8,407 bases of DNA from Nocardioidaceae bacterium (GTDB taxonomy: Bacteria > Actinomycetota > Actinomycetes > Propionibacteriales > Nocardioidaceae), in contig JACCYS010000191.1 of NCBI GenBank assembly GCA_013696365.1, positions 1 through 8,407 of the forward strand, read 5' to 3'. The notes below the pieces were generated by a model, which was not told the origin of the DNA, did no database searches, and worked only from the letters and a program-made list of their open reading frames with translations. Numbering within the stretch: the first letter of the stretch is position 1; each line of letters opens with the position of its first letter. Of this stretch, positions 5,280 through 8,407 are shown one piece after another. The translations under genes were made by a program, and so were the position numbers.

Positions 5280-7100
5280 GTGCATCAGGCCGCTCACCTG
5301 CCTCCTGCCTATCCCGACCGAGCGGCATGGGGTACAGCGCCCCGGTTGCGGGCCTGGCAGAGCGACGCGTTGGCGGCGTACGGGGGGGCACAGCCGCGCG
5401 ACTTCCTGACGGTGGCCACCCCGGGCGCCGGCAAGACGACGTTCGCGCTGCGGGTCGCTGCCGACCTGCTGGCACGCCGGATCGTGGAGCGGGTGACCGT
5501 GGTGACGCCCACCGAGCACCTCAAGACGCAGTGGGCCGATGCAGCGCAACGGGCCGGGATGCCCCTCGACCCGGCCTTCGGCGGCAGCGGGCGGCGCACC
5601 GGCAAGGACTTCATCGGTGTGGTGCTGACGTACGCCGGGGTGGCTGCCAACCCGCTGGCTCACCGGGTCCGCACCGAGCGCTTCCGCACGCTGGTGGTGC
5701 TGGACGAGATCCACCACGCCGGCCACGCTCGCTCGTGGGGGGATGCGCTGCGCGAGGCATTCGAGCCCGCCACCCGGCGACTGGCGCTGACCGGCACACC
5801 ATTCCGCTCCGACGACTCGCCGATCCCCTTCGTCAGCTACGTGCCCGACGAGGGTGCTGAGGCTGGGGGTCCAGGCTCCTTGCGCAGCGTCGCCGACCAG
5901 GGCTACGGCTACGCCGATGCCCTGCGCGATGGGGTAGTGCGCCCGGTGCTGTTCCTGGCCTACTCCGGTGACACGCGTTGGCGCACCCGCGCCGGGGACG
6001 AGGTCGAGGCGCGGCTGGGCGAGCCGTTGACCAAGGACCTCACCGCGCAGGCTTTGCGTACGGCGCTCGACCCCGCCGGCTCTTGGGTGCCCGCGGTGCT
6101 GCGGGCCGCTGACTGGCGGCTGAGCGAGGTACGCCAGCACGTCCCCGACGCGGGTGGGTTGGTGATCGCCACCGACCAGGTGCATGCCCGGGCGTACGCC
6201 AAGCTGCTGACTAACATCAGCGGCGAGAAGCCGGCGCTGGTGCTCTCGGACGAGAAGGCCGCCAGCAGGAGGATCGCCGACTTCGCCGACTCCGACGCGC
6301 GCTGGATGGTCGCGGTGCGGATGGTCAGCGAGGGGGTCGACGTACCGCGGCTGTCGGTGGGGGTCTATGCGACCACCACGGCGACTCCACTGTTCTTCGC
6401 CCAGGTGGTCGGACGGTTCGTGCGGGCCAGGCGCCGCGGCGAGACAGCGTCGGTGTTTGTGCCGAGCGTCCCCGCCCTGCTGCGGCTCGCCGCAGCGATG
6501 GAGGTCGAGCGCGATCATGTGCTCGGGGCCCGGTCAACCACCGGCGACGATCCGTTCGCCGCGGAGCAGGCCCTGCTGGCCGCGGCGCAGCAGGACCGGT
6601 CCGTGGCAGACGCCGAGGGGCTGGAGTATGCCGCGCTCGGCAGCGACGCTCGCTTCGACAAGGTGGTCTATGACGGTGGCGACTATGGCCACGCGGGCGA
6701 GGTCGCGGTGGGCAGCGATGAGGAGATGGACTTTCTCGGCATTCCTGGGCTGCTGGAGCCCGACCAGGTGGCCTCGCTGCTGCGGCACCGGCAGAGCGAG
6801 CGGCTGGCCGAGCAACGGCGCCGGGGCCGAGCGGACACGGGCCATGCGGCGGGCGTCGGCTCGGGGCAGGCGCACGCAACAGGGGCCGCTGCGGGCGTGA
6901 GCACGCACCAGCGGTTGGCGACTCTGCGCCGCGAGCTCAATGCGCTGGTCGCGACCTGGCACCACCGCACCGGCGAGCCGCACGGCGTCACCCACAACCG
7001 GTTGCGTACGTCCTGCGGTGGCCCGGCTGCAGTCGAGGCCACCGCCGACCAACTGGCCGAGCGAATCGACGCGCTGCGAGGATGGGCGGCCTCGCGCTGA
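5280..7100 (+). CDS. DEAD/DEAH-box SF2 helicase
   Basis: Probable ATP-dependent nucleic acid helicase or translocase of superfamily 2, 606 residues from the GTG at 5280. Motifs seen in order: a Q-like LRAWQ at 23-27, Walker A ATPGAGKTT at 46-54, DEIHH at 142-146 (motif II), LTGTPFR at 170-176 (motif III), a GGLVIATDQ strand opening the second RecA-like domain, MVSEGVDVP at 348-356 (motif V) and QVVGRFVR at 375-382 (motif VI, arginine fingers Arg379 and Arg382). All key residues are intact, so it should be active. After about residue 400 come a helical region, a Gly/Ala linker at about 517-540 and a conserved-looking C-terminal block (541-606) with TWHHRTGEPHG and SCGGPAA. I recognise no nuclease domain. 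The substrate is unknown; an early repair or RNA role is possible. The gene is bracketed by the two 78-bp palindromic elements and follows DUF3039. Confidence 0.88.
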   Translation: MHQAAHLPPAYPDRAAWGTAPRLRAWQSDALAAYGGAQPRDFLTVATPGAGKTTFALRVAADLLARRIVERVTVVTPTEHLKTQWADAAQRAGMPLDPAFGGSGRRTGKDFIGVVLTYAGVAANPLAHRVRTERFRTLVVLDEIHHAGHARSWGDALREAFEPATRRLALTGTPFRSDDSPIPFVSYVPDEGAEAGGPGSLRSVADQGYGYADALRDGVVRPVLFLAYSGDTRWRTRAGDEVEARLGEPLTKDLTAQALRTALDPAGSWVPAVLRAADWRLSEVRQHVPDAGGLVIATDQVHARAYAKLLTNISGEKPALVLSDEKAASRRIADFADSDARWMVAVRMVSEGVDVPRLSVGVYATTTATPLFFAQVVGRFVRARRRGETASVFVPSVPALLRLAAAMEVERDHVLGARSTTGDDPFAAEQALLAAAQQDRSVADAEGLEYAALGSDARFDKVVYDGGDYGHAGEVAVGSDEEMDFLGIPGLLEPDQVASLLRHRQSERLAEQRRRGRADTGHAAGVGSGQAHATGAAAGVSTHQRLATLRRELNALVATWHHRTGEPHGVTHNRLRTSCGGPAAVEATADQLAERIDALRGWAASR

Positions 7101-7155
7101 CCTGCGCTTACCGTGATCTCACCCCACCGAGCGGCGCCCCACTCGGCTGCAGTGC

Positions 7156-7233
7156 GCCACGTAAACGTGGCTGAGCAACCCTTTACGTGGCGCGCATGCC
7201 GCGCAAAGGACCGGTCTGCCACGTTTACGTGGC
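7156..7233 (+). repeat. 78-bp palindromic element, copy 2 (downstream of helicase)
   Basis: Same layout and orientation as 5056-5133, with every sub-site shifted by exactly 2100 bases. Terminal palindromes are GCCACGTAAACGTGGC (7156-7171) and GCCACGTTTACGTGGC (7218-7233), with the half site ACGTGGC at 7185-7191. The two end palindromes are exact reverse complements, so this copy also has 16-bp terminal inverted repeats. Against copy 1, I count 61 of 78 identical bases and no gaps; 11 of the 17 changes lie in the 26-bp stretch between half site and right palindrome. It starts 55 bases after the helicase stop. Confidence 0.9.
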
Positions 7234-7297
7234 CTGCGACGGGAGGTCGTCACGATCGCTAAGACCACTGATATCGGCTGCTGATACATCGCGCGCC

Positions 7298-7303
7298 TAG
7301 TCT
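7298..7303 (+). promoter_or_regulatory. possible -10 box for a leaderless iclR-type transcript
   Basis: TAGTCT fits TAnnnT and ends 6 bases before the GTG at 7310, so transcription would begin at about the start codon. There is no ribosome binding site before this GTG, which agrees with leaderless initiation, common in actinobacteria. No clear -35 box. Confidence 0.4.
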
Positions 7304-7309
7304 GTTGAG

Positions 7310-7765
7310 GTGCCTGGGGAAACGTCGCAAACACTGGACCGCGGCCTGCGGGTGCTGTCCGTCCTGGCCGAGCGTGCCGCGCCAATGACCGCCACCGCCC
7401 TAGCCGCTGAGCTTGACCTGAATCGCACCGTCGTGCACCGGCTGGTGAGCACGCTGGAGAGCCACGGCCTGGTGCGCCGCGACGGGGAAGCGCGGATCGG
7501 GCTCGGCGCCGGGCTGCTCGGCCTCGCCGATGCGGTGTGGCCGTGGGTGCGGGCCGGTGTCACTCCGGTGCTGCGCCGGCTGGCAGACGACGCCGGCGCC
7601 ACCGCTCATCTCACCGTGGCCGAGGGTGTCCAGGCGCTGGCCGTGGCCGTGGTGCAGCCGAGCTGGACCGACTTCCATGTGGCCTATCGGGTCGGCTCCC
7701 GGCACCGACTGGATCGGGGGGCGGCCGGTCGGGCGCTGTCGGCTCCGGTGGGGACGTACGTCTGA
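7310..7765 (+). CDS. IclR-type transcriptional regulator, truncated by in-frame TGA
   Basis: Cytosolic DNA-binding regulator of the IclR type, 151 residues before a TGA at 7763-7765. The N-terminal winged helix-turn-helix spans about 8-70: TLDRGLRVLSVLAE, then LAAELDLNRTVVHRLVSTLE as the recognition part, and GLVRRDG as the wing. A shortened effector-binding domain begins at about 82 (VLRRLADDAGATAHLTVAEG) and reads through to the RLDRGAAGRAL segment near 138-145. IclR proteins continue beyond this with a conserved GELQPGA-type region. That region is present here in the same frame after the TGA (7766-7933), so the gene has probably lost its last 55 residues by a single nonsense change. The truncated product keeps DNA binding but lacks part of the effector domain. 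It may be non-functional, constitutive, or a sequencing artefact. The start at GTG 7310 is supported by the nearby TAGTCT. Confidence 0.75.
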   Translation: MPGETSQTLDRGLRVLSVLAERAAPMTATALAAELDLNRTVVHRLVSTLESHGLVRRDGEARIGLGAGLLGLADAVWPWVRAGVTPVLRRLADDAGATAHLTVAEGVQALAVAVVQPSWTDFHVAYRVGSRHRLDRGAAGRALSAPVGTYV

Positions 7766-7933
7766 ACGCAGGGTGAGCTGCAGCCGGGAGCGCACGGGCT
7801 GGCCGCGCCAGTGGCCGGCGTGCCCGGGCTGGTGGGCTCGGTGGGGGTGGTGATGCTGGGGCCGCTGGATCGCGAGCGGGTGGGTCCGCGCGTGGTCGCT
7901 GCTGCCGCCGAGGTTGCCACGGTCCTGCGCTGA
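7766..7933 (+). pseudogene. C-terminal remnant of the IclR-type regulator
   Basis: Continues in the same frame as the regulator for 55 codons to a TGA at 7931-7933. It reads TQGELQPGAHGLAAPV, then a GLVGSVGVVML strand and a final helix with VVAAAAEVATVL. These match the end of short actinobacterial IclR-like regulators. No frameshift is needed, only reversal of one stop codon. CGA (Arg) to TGA is the simplest single-base path, though the ancestral codon is unknown. No plausible start or ribosome binding site lets this piece be translated alone. Confidence 0.75.
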
Positions 7934-7966
7934 CGGGTGTCCGGTCGGCAGCCGGCCCCATGCCCA

Positions 7967-8407
7967 TCAGTCGGGCGCGTGCCCGAGCAGCGGTACGACT
8001 CGGGCGTGCACCTGGGTCGCGAGCGCGATCACCGTCTCGACCCGCTCCACGTCGGAGTACGCCACGACAGCGTCGATCACCCGTTGTAGGTCGGCGTTGG
8101 ATCGCGCCACTACCCGGCACCACAGGTCACCCGACCCGGTGATCGTGTGCACCTCGAGCACCTCGGGGATACCGGCCAGATGTCGACCGACCGGGTCATG
8201 CCCGCTGTGCTGGCGGATCTGCAGGCTGAGGAACGCCGTGACCGGCCAGCCCAGCGCGGCCGGGTCGAGCTGCGGGGCCCAGCCACGGATCACGCCGGCC
8301 GAGACCAAGCGGTCGAGCCGGGCCTGCACGGTGCCGCGTGCCACCCCGAGCCGTCGGGAGGCTTCGAGCACCCCGATGCGCGGCTCGGCGGCGAACAGTT
8401 GCAGCAC
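7967..8407 (-). CDS. Lrp/AsnC family transcriptional regulator, 5' end beyond window
   Basis: Feast/famine-type regulator that binds DNA as a multimer and usually responds to amino acids. Read on the minus strand, the visible 146 residues begin inside the N-terminal helix-turn-helix. LLQLFAAEPRIGVLEASRRL-like helices are followed by the recognition part GVARGTVQARLDRLVSAGVI (about 21-40). A ligand-binding RAM domain follows, with an ITGSGDLWCRVVARS segment at about 90-104 and an IDAVVAYSDVERVETVIAL segment. Family members normally carry about 10-15 more residues (an LDxxDR-type start) before this point, so the GTG at the edge (8407) is probably internal. The stop is at 7967-7969. It converges with the broken IclR-type gene, with 33 bases between them and no strong shared terminator. 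Target genes and ligand cannot be told. Confidence 0.9.
   Translation of the reverse strand: MLQLFAAEPRIGVLEASRRLGVARGTVQARLDRLVSAGVIRGWAPQLDPAALGWPVTAFLSLQIRQHSGHDPVGRHLAGIPEVLEVHTITGSGDLWCRVVARSNADLQRVIDAVVAYSDVERVETVIALATQVHARVVPLLGHAPD

Noticed and set aside
4758..6518. 586-codon open frame on the minus strand across DUF3039, the gap and the helicase
   Set aside because: It is antisense to two genes with recognised family motifs, has a composition typical of GC-rich shadow frames, shows no domain, and passes through non-coding repeats.
7127..7146. Hairpin after the helicase as a terminator
   Set aside because: A 5-bp stem with a 10-base loop and no T-run; the palindromic element just downstream is a better candidate for any 3'-end role.
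5056..7233. Composite transposon or insertion sequence with the helicase as cargo
   Set aside because: Flanking elements are direct, only about 78% identical, and no transposase, integrase or target duplication is visible; the helicase looks like a resident chromosomal gene.
7763..7765. Programmed stop read-through or selenocysteine at the IclR TGA
   Set aside because: The TGA is followed by ACG rather than a known leaky context, and no selenocysteine insertion hairpin or selenoprotein family fits; simple nonsense mutation or error is more likely.

Overview
The window is a GC-rich, densely coded chromosomal stretch that looks like an actinomycete. It has GTG starts, starts without a clear Shine-Dalgarno, a DUF3039 protein beside a DEAD/DEAH helicase, an ACT-fused malic enzyme and an actinobacterial-style c-di-AMP riboswitch ahead of an NlpC/P60 gene. 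A member of the Micrococcales is my best guess from gene content, but the genus cannot be fixed from sequence alone. Most genes are housekeeping or accessory-core genes. I see no phage, transposase, CRISPR, tRNA or rRNA.

Layout, left to right. (1) The 3' part of a fabG-type ketoreductase (1-552) runs in from the left edge. (2) A 410-bp intergenic region holds a possible terminator, a possible promoter and a well-preserved ydaO/yuaA (c-di-AMP) riboswitch (about 712-953). The riboswitch controls a secreted NlpC/P60 cell-wall hydrolase (963-1457), which ends at a 12-bp terminator hairpin. (3) Next are a DUF3048 (YerB-like) lipoprotein (1522-2589), an NAD-type malic enzyme with an N-terminal ACT domain (2643-4043) and a YqgE/AlgH protein (4040-4612) overlapping it by 4 bases. 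(4) A small zinc-ribbon-like DUF3039 protein (4666-4959) is followed by a 320-bp repeat-rich gap and an SF2 DEAD/DEAH helicase (5280-7100). (5) A short IclR-type regulator (7310-7765) is broken by an in-frame TGA; its missing C-terminus can still be read to 7933. (6) A convergent Lrp/AsnC regulator (7967 to beyond 8407, minus strand) runs off the right edge.

The least explained structure is a pair of 78-bp direct repeats, 5056-5133 and 7156-7233, that bracket the helicase gene. Each has a 16-bp palindrome at both ends and a half-palindrome between them. The spacing is identical in the two copies (no indels, 61/78 identical bases by my hand alignment), and changes concentrate outside the palindromes. 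This is the pattern of a REP/BIME-like element or a multi-site protein target. The gap before the helicase also has a perfect 25-bp tandem duplication and an 11-bp inverted repeat whose right arm covers the likely -10 box. In the riboswitch, the exposed loop of the last hairpin can pair with the ribosome binding site of the hydrolase gene, which suggests translational control.
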